DNA of 64,000 bases from Amycolatopsis lexingtonensis (GCF_014873755.1 NZ_JADBEG010000001.1:1490501-1554500); one strand, 5' to 3'. Shown: positions 40,064 through 49,401, numbered from the stretch's first letter. Notes: a model not told the origin generated them from the letters alone. A program made the numbers and translations.

Positions 40064-40326
40064 GATGGCACGAAGGTAAGCGACACCCGCCGGAAACACA
40101 AGCGTGATTCGCGATTCCCCGCAATTCGATTCCCATTCGACAGCGATGGTGTTCGTCGAAATTGTCGAACGCCGCTGATGGCGGTTCTTCGCGCAGCTCA
40201 GGGGCAAGTTCCGGCCGTTCGCGCGGAGTAGCTGGGAGCGTGCCCAGCAAGTCTTGACCTGCCGTCGACGCGGCTGTAATAGTCGTCCGCATCCCCACCT
40301 TCGACGCGAATGTTCCGCGCCGCGCC

Positions 40327-40342
40327 GTCGAAACGATTCGAC
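40327..40342. promoter_or_regulatory. LacI operator-like palindrome upstream of GH3 gene
   Basis: GTCGAAACGATTCGAC: arms GTCGAA and TTCGAC, the same length and pattern as the site before lacI. It ends 17 bp before the GH3 start. The rest of the 346 bp gap holds AT-richer sequence with further GTCGAA half-sites (for example near 40154 and 40164) and no gene. Confidence 0.62.
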
Positions 40343-40359
40343 GAATCCGGAGGCCGTCC

Positions 40360-43275
40360 GTGCGCCAGTCCCCGTTCCGCCGCGTCCTCGTCCCGGTGGT
40401 GACCGCGACCCTGCTGCTGGCCCCGTCGCCGGCGCTCGCGGCGCCGCCACCGCCGTTCCGCGATCCGGCGCTGCCGGTGGCCGCGCGGATCGACGACCTG
40501 CTGTCCCGGCTGACCGCGGACGAGAAGATCTCGCTGCTGCACCAGTACCAGCCCGCCATCCCGCGGCTCGGCATCGGCGTGTTCAAGACCGGCACCGAAG
40601 CCCTGCACGGCGTCGCGTGGTCGACGGACTACGACAACAACGGCGCGGTCGTGAAGGCGGACGGCACCGTGTTCCCGCAGGCCGTCGGCCTGGCTTCGAC
40701 GTGGGACCCGGCGCTGGTCAAGCAGGTCGGCGCGGCGGTCGGGCAGGAGGCCCGCGGCTTCAACGCGCGGAACCCGACGCTGTGGGGCTTGAACCTGTGG
40801 GCGCCGGTCGTCAATCTGCTGCGCGACCCGCGCTGGGGCCGCAACGAGGAGGGCTACTCCGAGGACCCGCACCTGACCGGCGCGCTGGCGACCGCGTACG
40901 GCCGCGGCATCCAGGGCGACGACCCGCGCTACCTGCAGGCCGCCCCGACGTTGAAGCACTACCTGGCCTACAACAACGAAGTCAGCCGGGACACCAGCAA
41001 CTCCTCGGTGCCGCCGAAGATCCTGCACGACTACGACGAGCAGGCGTTCAAGATTCCCCTGGAAGCCGGTGCGGCCAACGCCGTGATGCCGTCGTACAAC
41101 CTGGTCAACGGGCGCCCGAACACCGTGAGCCCGGACCTCGGCGGCGCGCTGCGGAAGTGGGCGCCCCAGGACATCGCCGTCGTCAGCGACGCCGGCGCAC
41201 CGTCCAACCTGGTCAACTCCGAGAAGTACTACGCCACCAAAGCCGAAGCCGACGCGGCGGCGATCAAGGCCGGGCTCGACAGCTTCACCGACAACGACAC
41301 CAACGGCGCGATCACCGTCGCCGCGGTCAAGGAAGCGCTCGAGCGCGGGCTGCTGACGATGGCCGACGTCGAAAAAGCCGACCGCCACCTGCTTTCGCTG
41401 CGGTTCCGGCTCGGCGAGTTCGACCCGCCGGGCCGCAACCCGTACGCGAAGATCACCCCGGCGGTGATCAACTCCCCGGCGCACCAGGCCCTCGCGCGCA
41501 AGGCCGCGGACGAACAGGTCGTGCTGCTGCGCAACAACGCGAACGCGCTGCCGCTCTCTGCTGCCGCCGGCCGGAAGGTCGCGGTCGTCGGCCCGCTCTC
41601 GGACACGCTGTACGAGGATTGGTACAGCGGCGCGATGCCGTACCGCGTCACCCCGAAGCAGGGCATCGCCGAGCGGGCCGCGGTGACGTCGTCCGAAGGC
41701 GTCGACCGGATCGCGCTGAAAGATCTGGGTACCGGCCGCTACCTGACCGCGCCCGCGACCGCGGGCAAGGTGACCGCCGGCGGGACCACGGCGGGCACTC
41801 CCGAGTCCTTCGACGTCTACGACTGGGGCGCGGGCAAGAACACCCTGCGTGCCGCCGCGAACGGCAAGTTCCTGAGCTTCTCCGGCGGCGCCCTGGTGAA
41901 CGACGCCGACCAGCCGTCGGGGTGGTTCGTGCAGCAGCAGCTGAAGCTCGACCCGCAGCCGGACGGCAGCTACGTCCTGGAGTACGCGGGCAACGAGGTG
42001 AACGAGCCGTGGTTCGGCCCGAACCGCTTCGCCGCCGTGGGGGCCGACGGGGTGCTGACGATCTCCGCCCCGGACGCCGCGCACGCCACGAAGTTCGGCC
42101 GCGAGGTGCTGAGCAGCGGGATTTCCTCGGCGGTCGACGCGGCCCGCGGCGCGGACACGGCCGTCGTCGTGGTGGGCAGCATGCCGTTCATCAACGGCCG
42201 CGAGGCGAACGACCGGACCAGTACTTCACTGGCCCCCGCGCAGCGCGCGCTGATCGAGGCGGTCGCGAAGGCCAACCCGCACACCGTGGTCGTGGTCGAG
42301 AACAGCTACCCGACGACCGGCTGGGACACGCTGCCCGTACCGGCGATCGTGTGGACCAGCCATGCCGGCCAGGAGACGGGACACGCGGTGGCGGATGTCC
42401 TGTTCGGCGACGTCGACCCGGGCGGACGGCTCACTCAGACGTGGTACGCCTCGGACGAAGGGCTGCCGAGCATCCTCGACTACGACATCTCCAAGACCGG
42501 GATGACGTACCAGTACTACCGCGGGAAGCCGTTGTACCCCTTCGGGTACGGCCTGAGCTACACGAGCTTCCGGTACGGCCCCACGCGGGCTTCGCTCGCC
42601 GGTTCGTCGGTGCGGGTGAGCGTGGACGTGACGAACACGGGTGCTCGTGCGGGAACGGACGTCGTCCAGCTGTACTCGAAGGATTCCGGCGTGCAGCGGC
42701 TGCGGGACTTCGAGCGCGTGACGCTCGCCCCGCACCAGACGCGCACGGTCCAGTTCTCGGTTCCGGTGGCGGACCTGGCGGCGTGGGACCCCGCGCGGGG
42801 ACGATCCGTGGTGACGGCCGGGTTCCGCGAGTTCTCGGTGGGCCGCAACGCGGTCGACCTCGGCGCGGCGCAGCGGGTGTTCGTGCCGGGGGAGCGGGCG
42901 CTGCCCCGTGACCTGAGCCGGTCGACTCCGGCGGAGAACTTCGACGACTACTCCGGGATCACGCTCACGGACACGGCCAAGACGTCCGGCACGTCGGTGG
43001 CGGCCGCGGCCGGGAACTGGGTGGCTTACCGGAACGTGGCTTTGAACGGGCCCGCGCGGTTCTCGGCTTCAGTGTCCACAGTGGAGCCTTCCAGCGTCAC
43101 GGTCCGCCTGGACTCACCAACCGGCCCCGTCCTGGGCACGGCCCAGGTGCCGTCCACCGGGGACCGGTACGCGTACACGACGGTGACGGCGGCCCTGGCC
43201 AAGGCGACCGGACGCCACGACGTCTACCTCACGTTCGACGGACCGGTGAACCTGGCCACCTTCTCCCTGCGGTGA
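40360..43275 (+). CDS. Secreted glycoside hydrolase family 3 (beta-xylosidase/glucosidase type) with carbohydrate-binding modules
   Basis: A 971-residue protein with a Sec signal peptide ending near ALA-A (about residue 27). The GH3 barrel contains WAPVVNLLRDPRWGRNEEGYSEDP and the nucleophile in VVSDAGA (Asp277). Residues about 445-570 (GTGRYLTAP, GKFLSFSG) look like a beta-trefoil/fascin-like insertion inside the second GH3 domain. KPLYPFGYGLSYT leads into a fibronectin-III-like domain, and the last about 110 residues resemble a CBM6-type module ending DVYLTFDGPV. GTG 40360 follows CCGGAGG. It should release sugars from plant polysaccharide fragments outside the cell, feeding the divergent ABC operon. 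Confidence 0.9.
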   Translation: MRQSPFRRVLVPVVTATLLLAPSPALAAPPPPFRDPALPVAARIDDLLSRLTADEKISLLHQYQPAIPRLGIGVFKTGTEALHGVAWSTDYDNNGAVVKADGTVFPQAVGLASTWDPALVKQVGAAVGQEARGFNARNPTLWGLNLWAPVVNLLRDPRWGRNEEGYSEDPHLTGALATAYGRGIQGDDPRYLQAAPTLKHYLAYNNEVSRDTSNSSVPPKILHDYDEQAFKIPLEAGAANAVMPSYNLVNGRPNTVSPDLGGALRKWAPQDIAVVSDAGAPSNLVNSEKYYATKAEADAAAIKAGLDSFTDNDTNGAITVAAVKEALERGLLTMADVEKADRHLLSLRFRLGEFDPPGRNPYAKITPAVINSPAHQALARKAADEQVVLLRNNANALPLSAAAGRKVAVVGPLSDTLYEDWYSGAMPYRVTPKQGIAERAAVTSSEGVDRIALKDLGTGRYLTAPATAGKVTAGGTTAGTPESFDVYDWGAGKNTLRAAANGKFLSFSGGALVNDADQPSGWFVQQQLKLDPQPDGSYVLEYAGNEVNEPWFGPNRFAAVGADGVLTISAPDAAHATKFGREVLSSGISSAVDAARGADTAVVVVGSMPFINGREANDRTSTSLAPAQRALIEAVAKANPHTVVVVENSYPTTGWDTLPVPAIVWTSHAGQETGHAVADVLFGDVDPGGRLTQTWYASDEGLPSILDYDISKTGMTYQYYRGKPLYPFGYGLSYTSFRYGPTRASLAGSSVRVSVDVTNTGARAGTDVVQLYSKDSGVQRLRDFERVTLAPHQTRTVQFSVPVADLAAWDPARGRSVVTAGFREFSVGRNAVDLGAAQRVFVPGERALPRDLSRSTPAENFDDYSGITLTDTAKTSGTSVAAAAGNWVAYRNVALNGPARFSASVSTVEPSSVTVRLDSPTGPVLGTAQVPSTGDRYAYTTVTAALAKATGRHDVYLTFDGPVNLATFSLR

Positions 43276-43280
43276 TGGGA

Positions 43281-43331
43281 TGTCATGAACGGGTCGTTCA
43301 CCACGTCTGGCGACAGGGCCCCGGCAAAGTC
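43281..43331. repeat. Island repeat type B, copy 1
   Basis: Begins TGTCATGAACGGGTCGTTCA and ends CAGGGCCCCGGCAAAGTC. It is the inverted partner of 43567-43617, with only a few differences over about 50 bp. It starts just after the GH3 stop. Confidence 0.8.
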
Positions 43332-43359
43332 GGCTCAGCACGGCCGATCCGGCTGCCCG

Positions 43360-43443
43360 CATGTCATAAACGGGTCGTTCACCTCACCAGACGACCTGAA
43401 CGAGTCGTTCACGACATCACGGCCGGGGTCCCGGCAAAGTCAC
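43360..43443. repeat. Island repeat type B, full double-palindrome form
   Basis: GTCATAAACGGGTCGTTCACC and TGAACGAGTCGTTCACGAC form an inverted pair (43363-43416), a C/G-shifted version of the 53 bp repeat, followed by CCCGGCAAAGTC, which also ends type B copy 1. Confidence 0.75.
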
Positions 43444-43484
43444 GCGGCCGGGCCGCTCCGCCGCCGGTGACCCGCTCGCCCCAC

Positions 43485-43537
43485 GTCTTGGATGACTCAT
43501 TCAGGTCTTCGGAGGTCCTGAATGAGTCATTCAAGAC
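43485..43537. repeat. 53 bp double-palindrome repeat, copy R4 (inverted orientation)
   Basis: Same layout as R1, but the first arm is mutated to TGGATGACTCATTCA. The centre GGTCTTCGGAGGTCC is the reverse complement of the R1 and R6 centre. Confidence 0.92.
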
Positions 43538-43566
43538 GCTGGTGCAACGCTGCGGGCTGCACCGAC

Positions 43567-43617
43567 GCGACTTTGCCGGAGCCCTGACGTCTGGCGAGGT
43601 GAACGACGCGTTCATGA
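43567..43617. repeat. Island repeat type B, copy 2 (inverted)
   Basis: Starts GACTTTGCCGGAGCCCTG and ends with GAACGACGCGTTCATGACG. It is the reverse-complement counterpart of 43281-43331. A further GACTTTGCCGGAGCCCTG lies at 43692-43709. No gene is supported in the 43276-43809 gap. Confidence 0.8.
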
Positions 43618-43717
43618 CGTGCGGGCGGTGACCGATGCGGCGGCTGGGTCTGGTGTTCTGGTCCGGGCGCATCCGCCGGCCGCCTCGGCCTGACTTTGCC
43701 GGAGCCCTGGGGCCGAC

Positions 43718-43770
43718 GTCTTGAATGAGTCATTCAGGACCCCAGAAGACCTGAATGACTCATTCAAGAC
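43718..43770. repeat. 53 bp double-palindrome repeat, copy R5
   Basis: Centre GGACCCCAGAAGACC. It lies 39 bp downstream of the methyltransferase stop, within the gap between convergent genes. Confidence 0.92.
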
Positions 43771-43809
43771 ACCCCACACGCGCCCCGCGTGCCAGGATGC
43801 CTGCGGTGA

Positions 43810-44625
43810 TCAGGGTTTCCGGCCCACCCCGGCGTACGGCAGCGCGTTGATCGCCGGGTCGTCGGACATGTCCCCGGCGCCCTCCGGCTTCCACATCGCG
43901 CAGCCGACCACGCCCGGGTCCACCAGCTCGAAGCCGTCGAAGAAGGCGAGGACCTCGTCGTGGGTGCGGGGGACCGGCTGGTTCTGCTGGTCCTGGTTGC
44001 TCTTGTACACCTCGACCGCCTCGTCGAGGCGCTGGGAGTCCGAGTCCGCCGCGACGTGCGTGACGGCCAGGAAGCTGCCCGGGGCCAGGCGGTCGCGGTA
44101 GCGGGCGAGGATGCCCACCGGGTCCCACGAGTCCGGGACGAAGTGCAGCAGCAGCAACATGAACACGGCGACCGGCTCGTCGAGGTCGAGCAGCTTGCCC
44201 GCGCCGTCGAAGATGTCGTTGACGTCGCGCAGGTCCGCCTGCAGCACCAGGGTGTTGTCGTTGTCCTGCAGCAGCAGTTCGCTGTGCGCGACCGCGACGG
44301 ACTCGCGGTCGACGTAGACCACCCGGCACGACGGGTCGGCCTGCTGGACGATCTCGTGCAGGTTGCCCACCGTCGGGATGCCGGAGCCGATGTCGAGGAA
44401 CTGCCGGACGCCCTGGCCGACCAGGTAGCGCGCGGCGCGGCGCAGGAACGCGCGGTTGAGGCGGGCCGCGTCGCGGACGCCCGGCATGATCTTGAGGATC
44501 TGCTCGCCGAGCGCGCGGTCCGCGGCGAAGTTGTGGTCGCCGTCGAGCCAGAAGTCGTACACCCGCGCCGGGTTCGGCACCGAGGTGTCGATCTCCGGCG
44601 GTACCCAGCTCAGCTCCCCGGTCAC
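43810..44625 (-). CDS. DUF574 family SAM-dependent methyltransferase
   Basis: A 271-residue protein, the normal length for this actinomycete family. It has PNPARVYDFWLDGDHNF at the start, the SAM-binding motif FLDIGSGIPT, VVYVDRESVAV for the ribose-binding acidic residue, and LLLLHFVPD later. GTG 44625 follows GGGAGG at a short distance. The family is common and largely uncharacterised in Streptomyces and Amycolatopsis; a methyl acceptor is not known. It is divergent from a P450 gene 76 bp away, which may share its promoter region. Confidence 0.88.
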   Translation of the reverse strand: MTGELSWVPPEIDTSVPNPARVYDFWLDGDHNFAADRALGEQILKIMPGVRDAARLNRAFLRRAARYLVGQGVRQFLDIGSGIPTVGNLHEIVQQADPSCRVVYVDRESVAVAHSELLLQDNDNTLVLQADLRDVNDIFDGAGKLLDLDEPVAVFMLLLLHFVPDSWDPVGILARYRDRLAPGSFLAVTHVAADSDSQRLDEAVEVYKSNQDQQNQPVPRTHDEVLAFFDGFELVDPGVVGCAMWKPEGAGDMSDDPAINALPYAGVGRKP

Positions 44626-44701
44626 AGGACCTCCCACCCTCGCGGACTCCGGAGCCGCGGAGTCTAGCGCTAAGCTGGCGCGGTCACGAGGAGACGAGGC
44701 C

Positions 44702-46021
44702 ATGACGAACTTCCCCGGTCGCTGGCCCGTGCTCGGGCACACCGTGCCCCTGCTGCGCGACCCGCTGAAACTCTTCACTTCCCTGCCCGCGCACGGAGAA
44801 GTCGTCAAACTCCACCTCGGCCCGCTGCCGGTGCACGTGGTCACCACCCCGGAGCTGGCCTGGCAGGTGCTCGCCACCGACGCCGACAAGTTCGACAAGG
44901 GCCTGGTCTTCGACAAGATGCGCCCGCTCTTCGGCGACGGGCTGGCCACGTCCAACGGCGAGCTGAACCGCCGCCAGCGCCGCCTGGTCATGCCCGCGTT
45001 CGGCCGCACCCGGATCGCCGGCTACGCCGAAAACACCATGACGAAGCTGGCCGACGAGCTGACGAGTTCCTGGCAGCCCGGCGAAGTCGTCGAGTTCGAC
45101 CAGCGCATGCAGGACCTCGTGCTGACCATCGCCGGGCAGACGCTGTTCTCCACCGCGCTCGGCGACGAAGCGCTGTCGGAGATCCAGCGCTCGATCCCGG
45201 TCATGCTCAAGTACGTGCTGGTCCGGGCCTTCTCGCCGAAGTTCGTGGAGCGCCTGCCCATCCCGCCGAACCGCAAGTTCGACGCCGCGGCCGCGCGCCT
45301 GCGGGACGTCATCGGCGAAACCGTCGTCGCCGCCCGTGAACAGGGCGCGGACCACGGCGACCTGCTCTCGATGCTGCTGCTGGCCCGCGACGAAGACACC
45401 GGCGAGGGCATGTCCGACCGCCAGGTGCACGACGAGGTCATCACGATCCTCACCACCGGCGCGGAAACCACCGCCGTGGCGCTGGCCTGGTTCTTCCACG
45501 AGCTCGGGCAGCACCCGGACGTGGAACGGCGCTTCCACGCGGAGGTCGACGAAGTCCTCGGGGGCCGGGCCGCGCGCTTCGAAGACCTGCCGGACCTGGT
45601 GTACACGCACCAGATCGTCAACGAGATCGTCCGCCGCACCCCGCCGCTGATCCTGATGCGCCGCGCCCGCGAGGACGTCGAGCTGGGCGGGGTCCGGATC
45701 CCGGCCGGCACCGAGGTCGCGGTCAGCCAGCACACGCTGCACCGGGACCCGCGGTGGTTCCCGGACCCGGACCGGTTCGACCCGGACCGCTGGACGCCCG
45801 GCCACACCGCGGAACTGCCGAAGGGCGCGTACATCCCGTTCGGCGCGGGCGCCCGGCTGTGCCCTGGCCACGTGTTCGCGCCGACGGAGATCGGCATCGT
45901 CGCCGCCACCATCGGGGCGCGCTGGCGCCTGGTCCCGGTGCCGGGCAAGAAGGTGTACGCGCAGCTCAAGGCGACGATGCAGCCGAACCGCCTGCCGATG
46001 ACGGTGGTGCCCCGGACCTGA
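44702..46021 (+). CDS. Cytochrome P450
   Basis: A 439-residue P450. The I-helix reads TTGAETTAVAL, the K-helix ExxR is in NEIVRRTPP, and the haem-binding loop is FGAGARLCPGH with the proximal Cys. The N-terminus (FPGRWPVLGH, LPAHGEVVKLHLGP) and length resemble the class that includes bacterial terpene oxidases such as PtlI, rather than the shorter CYP105 type. There is no membrane anchor. AGGAG precedes ATG 44702. No ferredoxin or terpene cyclase gene is adjacent, so the substrate is unknown. Confidence 0.93.
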   Translation: MTNFPGRWPVLGHTVPLLRDPLKLFTSLPAHGEVVKLHLGPLPVHVVTTPELAWQVLATDADKFDKGLVFDKMRPLFGDGLATSNGELNRRQRRLVMPAFGRTRIAGYAENTMTKLADELTSSWQPGEVVEFDQRMQDLVLTIAGQTLFSTALGDEALSEIQRSIPVMLKYVLVRAFSPKFVERLPIPPNRKFDAAAARLRDVIGETVVAAREQGADHGDLLSMLLLARDEDTGEGMSDRQVHDEVITILTTGAETTAVALAWFFHELGQHPDVERRFHAEVDEVLGGRAARFEDLPDLVYTHQIVNEIVRRTPPLILMRRAREDVELGGVRIPAGTEVAVSQHTLHRDPRWFPDPDRFDPDRWTPGHTAELPKGAYIPFGAGARLCPGHVFAPTEIGIVAATIGARWRLVPVPGKKVYAQLKATMQPNRLPMTVVPRT

Positions 46022-46093
46022 CGGTGCCGGTTCCACTACCGGGTGTAGTGTTCTCGGGTCCGAACAGCCCGGCCCCATCCGGAGGAGTACGGC

Positions 46094-47185
46094 GTGAGAC
46101 TGCCGGTCAAGCTGACGTCCGCGTTGTTCGCCTGCGGGGTTCTGCTCGCTTCGCTGACCGCGGCGATGCCCGCCGAAGCCGCCTCGATCTCTTGCACCGA
46201 CACGGATTTGCCGGTCACCGGTCCCGGGCTGCCGCCGCTGGTGCCGGGCGCGCCGGCGACCGTGCACGGCCGGCTGTGCCTGCCCGCCGGCGAGGCACCG
46301 GACACCGTCCAGCTGCTCGTGCACGGCGGGACGTACAACAGCGCGTACTGGGACCTGCCCTATGACCCGCAGCGGTACTCCTACCAGCGCGACATGGCCG
46401 CCCACGGCTACGCGACGTTCGCCGCGGACCAGCTCGGCGCCGGGCGCAGCAGCCACCCGCTGAGCCTGCCGCTGTCGGTCTGGGCCGCGGCCGAGTCGAT
46501 GCACGAGGTCGTCGGGCACCTGCGCGCCGGGCGCGTCGGCGGGGTGCCGTTCGCGAAGGTGGTCATCGTCGGGCACTCGGTCGGGTCCGGGGTCGTCGCC
46601 GTGGAGGCGTCGACCTACCACGACGTCGACGGCGTGGTCCTCACCGGCATCACGCACCTGCCCGCCCTGCCGGTGCTCGCCCTCGGCGCGGCCCTCGGCC
46701 TGCAGCCGGCCCTGCTCGACGGCCAGCTCGGCTCGCTGGGCAGCGATCCGCTGTACTTCACGACGAAGCCGGGCGCGCGTGCCGGGCTGTTCTACGCCGA
46801 CGGCGACGCCGACCCGGCGGTCATCGCGGCGGACGAAGCCACCAAGGACCAGGTTTCGGTGCCCGGGATGGGCACGGTGGCGTTGTTCGGGATCGTGTTG
46901 CCGGCGACGCAAGGAATTACCGCACCGGTTTTGCAGGTGGTGGGGGAAAAGGACGTCCTTTTCTGCGGTCTGCTCGCCCTGCGTGACTGCGCGCACCCCG
47001 ATGTGCTGCGGGCGCAGGAAGCGCCGTACTACGCCGACCCGTCGAAGCTGTCGATGTACGTCCTCCCGGGGGCGGGGCATTCCGTCGCGTTGCACGAAAA
47101 CGCCGCCGATTACCGGGATGCCACCCGATCGTGGCTGCAGGGCGACCTGGGGATCGCTCCGCAGGGTTATCACTCGATTGGATGA
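46094..47185 (+). CDS. Secreted alpha/beta hydrolase
   Basis: A 363-residue protein with a signal peptide ending near AEA-AS (about residue 30). The oxyanion region is LLVHGGTYN, the nucleophile elbow GHSVGS, and the late GAGHSVALHE supplies the catalytic His; the acid is probably in QVVGEKDVLF. Four or more Cys in the mature part may form disulfides. GTG 46094 follows CGGAGGAG. It probably hydrolyses an ester or amide outside the cell. The neighbours give no further clue. Confidence 0.87.
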   Translation: MRLPVKLTSALFACGVLLASLTAAMPAEAASISCTDTDLPVTGPGLPPLVPGAPATVHGRLCLPAGEAPDTVQLLVHGGTYNSAYWDLPYDPQRYSYQRDMAAHGYATFAADQLGAGRSSHPLSLPLSVWAAAESMHEVVGHLRAGRVGGVPFAKVVIVGHSVGSGVVAVEASTYHDVDGVVLTGITHLPALPVLALGAALGLQPALLDGQLGSLGSDPLYFTTKPGARAGLFYADGDADPAVIAADEATKDQVSVPGMGTVALFGIVLPATQGITAPVLQVVGEKDVLFCGLLALRDCAHPDVLRAQEAPYYADPSKLSMYVLPGAGHSVALHENAADYRDATRSWLQGDLGIAPQGYHSIG

Positions 47186-47274
47186 ATGCTGTTTCGTGCG
47201 CCGGACGCCTTTTCGCGCCAAGATAAATCGGCCATCAGACCGGTGCGCGTGCGTCGAAACCAGGACAGGCTGAG

Positions 47275-49365
47275 GTGACTGCTCCCCAACCCCGCGGCGA
47301 CCAGCCACGGAAGAAGCCGTCCGCCGAACGGGCGGCGCGGCGGCTCGGCACGCTCGCGCGCAAGTGGGGCTACCTGATCAGCACCACGGCGTACCTGCCG
47401 CACACGCCCGAGGAGATCGAGCGCGAGCTGGGCGTCCTGGTCACCACCGTCTTCGACGCCGTCGCCGGCGACCCGCCGGACCTCGACGCGGCCGCGGCCG
47501 TGGGCGGCAAGCTCGTCGAGCTGCGGTGCGTCGGCACGGACAGCCTGCGCCGCACCCTGGAGGTGCTCGGCAAGGCACTGGTGCGCGAGCCGGAGCTGCA
47601 CCGCCTCGACGGGCTCGCCGAGCGGGTCGTCCTGGTGCTCGGCGCGCTGAGCTCGGGCTACGGCGAGATGCTGCGCGAGGACATCCAGAAGCGCCAGGAG
47701 GGCTTGAGCCGCGCGCTGCTGAAGGTGGAACAGGAGACGCGGCAGAAGCAGGTCATCACGCGCGCGCAGTTCGAAGAGGTCTTCGCCGGCTCGGCCAGCG
47801 GCGTCGCGCTCACCGAACTGGACGGCCGCGTGCTGCGGGCCAACGCGGCGCTCGCCAAGACGCTCAACCGCACGCCGGCCGAGATCGGCGCGCTGAGCCT
47901 GTTCGACCTGGTGCACCCCGAGGACGTCGAGCAGCTGCGGGACGGCTACCGCGAGCTCGTGGCGGGCAAGCTGCACCGGCTGCGCACCGGACGGCGGCTG
48001 GTCGGCAAGGACGGCGAGCCGATGTGGGCCACGTTCGCGGCGTCGGTGATCCGCGACGCCGTCGGCGCGCCCCGGCAGCTGCTCACGATCGTCGACGACG
48101 ACACCGAGGTCTCGCTGCTGCAGCGGCGGCTGTCGCACCAGGCCCTGCACGACGTCCTCACCGGGCTGCCGAACCGCCAGTTCTTCAGCACCCGCTTGGA
48201 AACCCTGCTCCGCGACGCCGACCCGGCCCGCGGGGTCACGCTGTTCCACCTCGACCTCGACGGCTTCTCCCAGATCAACGGCGGGCTCGGCCAGGAGCTC
48301 GGCGACCGCGTGCTGCGCGGGGTCGCGGCGAAGCTCAAGACGATCTTCGACGGCGAGACGGCGCTGGTCGCGCGGCTCGGCGGCGACGAGTTCGGCGTGC
48401 TGGTGCAGAACGCGGCGGAGACGCCGGGAGTGCTGACGCTGGTCCGCCGCATCACCCACGAGCTCGCGGAGCCGGAGTACGTCGACGGGCAGCGCGGGGT
48501 GGCGGTGTCGGCCGCCATCGGCGTCGTGCACCGGCCGCCGCGCGACGTCACGCCGGTGGAGCTGCTGCGCGCGTCGGACCTGACGCTGCGGCGCGTGCAG
48601 CGCACGGGCAGCCAGTGGGGCCTGTTCGACCGGGAGCTGGACCGGCGCGACCGGCACGACTTCGGCCTGGCCGCTGGGATGGCGGGCGCTTGGGAGAACG
48701 GCGAAATCGAGGTCTGCTACCGGGCGCTGGTGTCCGCGGGCGACGGCGCCGTCCAGGGCGTCGAGGCCCGGCTGCGGTGGAACCACCCGGCCGAAGGGGT
48801 GCTCGAGCACGAAACGTGCCTGCGGCTGGCGACCGAAACCGGGCTGGCCCTGCCGCTGGGCACGTGGCTCCTGCGCACGGCGGCCGAGCGGCTGCTCGCG
48901 TCCGGGAGCGAACTGCCGCTCACCGTCGAACTCACCCCGCAGCAGGCCGCCGACCCCGAGCTGGTCGGCGAAATCCGCGGGGTGCTGGAGTCGACCGGCC
49001 TGGCCCCGGCGGCCATCCGGCCCGGCTTCCCGGCCGCGGCGCTGCTCGCGGAGTCCGGCGACGCGGCCGACAACCTCAAGGTGCTGGCCGAAATCGGCGT
49101 CCCGGCGGAACTGCACGGCGTCGCCGACGCCGCCTGCCTGACGGAGTTCCCGGCCCGCGCGGTCCGCCTCGCGCCGAGCCTGGTGGAGCGGCGCACCCAC
49201 CCGCTCGTCGAGCCTTCGCTGACGGCGCTGATCGACGCGGCCCACCAGGCCGGCGCCGAAGTCGGCGTCGCCGGGGTGGCGGACGCGGACGAGGCGCGGT
49301 GGTGGCGGGAGCGCGGCGCCGACCGGCTGTCCGGCCCGGCGTTCCCCGAACCGCCCGGCCTTTAG
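47275..49365 (+). CDS. PAS-GGDEF-EAL protein, diguanylate cyclase with degenerate EAL
   Basis: A 696-residue cytoplasmic protein: a helical N-terminal part (1-160), PAS domain about 165-285, GGDEF domain with HDVLTGLPNR near residue 297 and an intact RLGGDEFG near 368, and an EAL-related domain about 460-690. The GGDEF site looks active and no RxxD inhibitory site precedes it. The EAL part reads EARLRW where EALLRW is expected, and the later DDFGTG, metal-binding Glu/Asp and AEGVE motifs are lost (HGVADA, VAGVADA), so it should not cleave c-di-GMP. The protein probably makes c-di-GMP in response to a PAS signal, with the EAL remnant for binding or dimerisation. GTG start at 47275. Confidence 0.9.
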   Translation: MTAPQPRGDQPRKKPSAERAARRLGTLARKWGYLISTTAYLPHTPEEIERELGVLVTTVFDAVAGDPPDLDAAAAVGGKLVELRCVGTDSLRRTLEVLGKALVREPELHRLDGLAERVVLVLGALSSGYGEMLREDIQKRQEGLSRALLKVEQETRQKQVITRAQFEEVFAGSASGVALTELDGRVLRANAALAKTLNRTPAEIGALSLFDLVHPEDVEQLRDGYRELVAGKLHRLRTGRRLVGKDGEPMWATFAASVIRDAVGAPRQLLTIVDDDTEVSLLQRRLSHQALHDVLTGLPNRQFFSTRLETLLRDADPARGVTLFHLDLDGFSQINGGLGQELGDRVLRGVAAKLKTIFDGETALVARLGGDEFGVLVQNAAETPGVLTLVRRITHELAEPEYVDGQRGVAVSAAIGVVHRPPRDVTPVELLRASDLTLRRVQRTGSQWGLFDRELDRRDRHDFGLAAGMAGAWENGEIEVCYRALVSAGDGAVQGVEARLRWNHPAEGVLEHETCLRLATETGLALPLGTWLLRTAAERLLASGSELPLTVELTPQQAADPELVGEIRGVLESTGLAPAAIRPGFPAAALLAESGDAADNLKVLAEIGVPAELHGVADAACLTEFPARAVRLAPSLVERRTHPLVEPSLTALIDAAHQAGAEVGVAGVADADEARWWRERGADRLSGPAFPEPPGL

Positions 49366-49401
49366 CCAGCCCTGGCCCTGGCCCGGCAACCCGAACCAAA
49401 G

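Noticed and set aside
43281..43770. CRISPR-like array
   Set aside because: Repeats are palindromic, differ from each other, are spaced irregularly and no cas gene is present.
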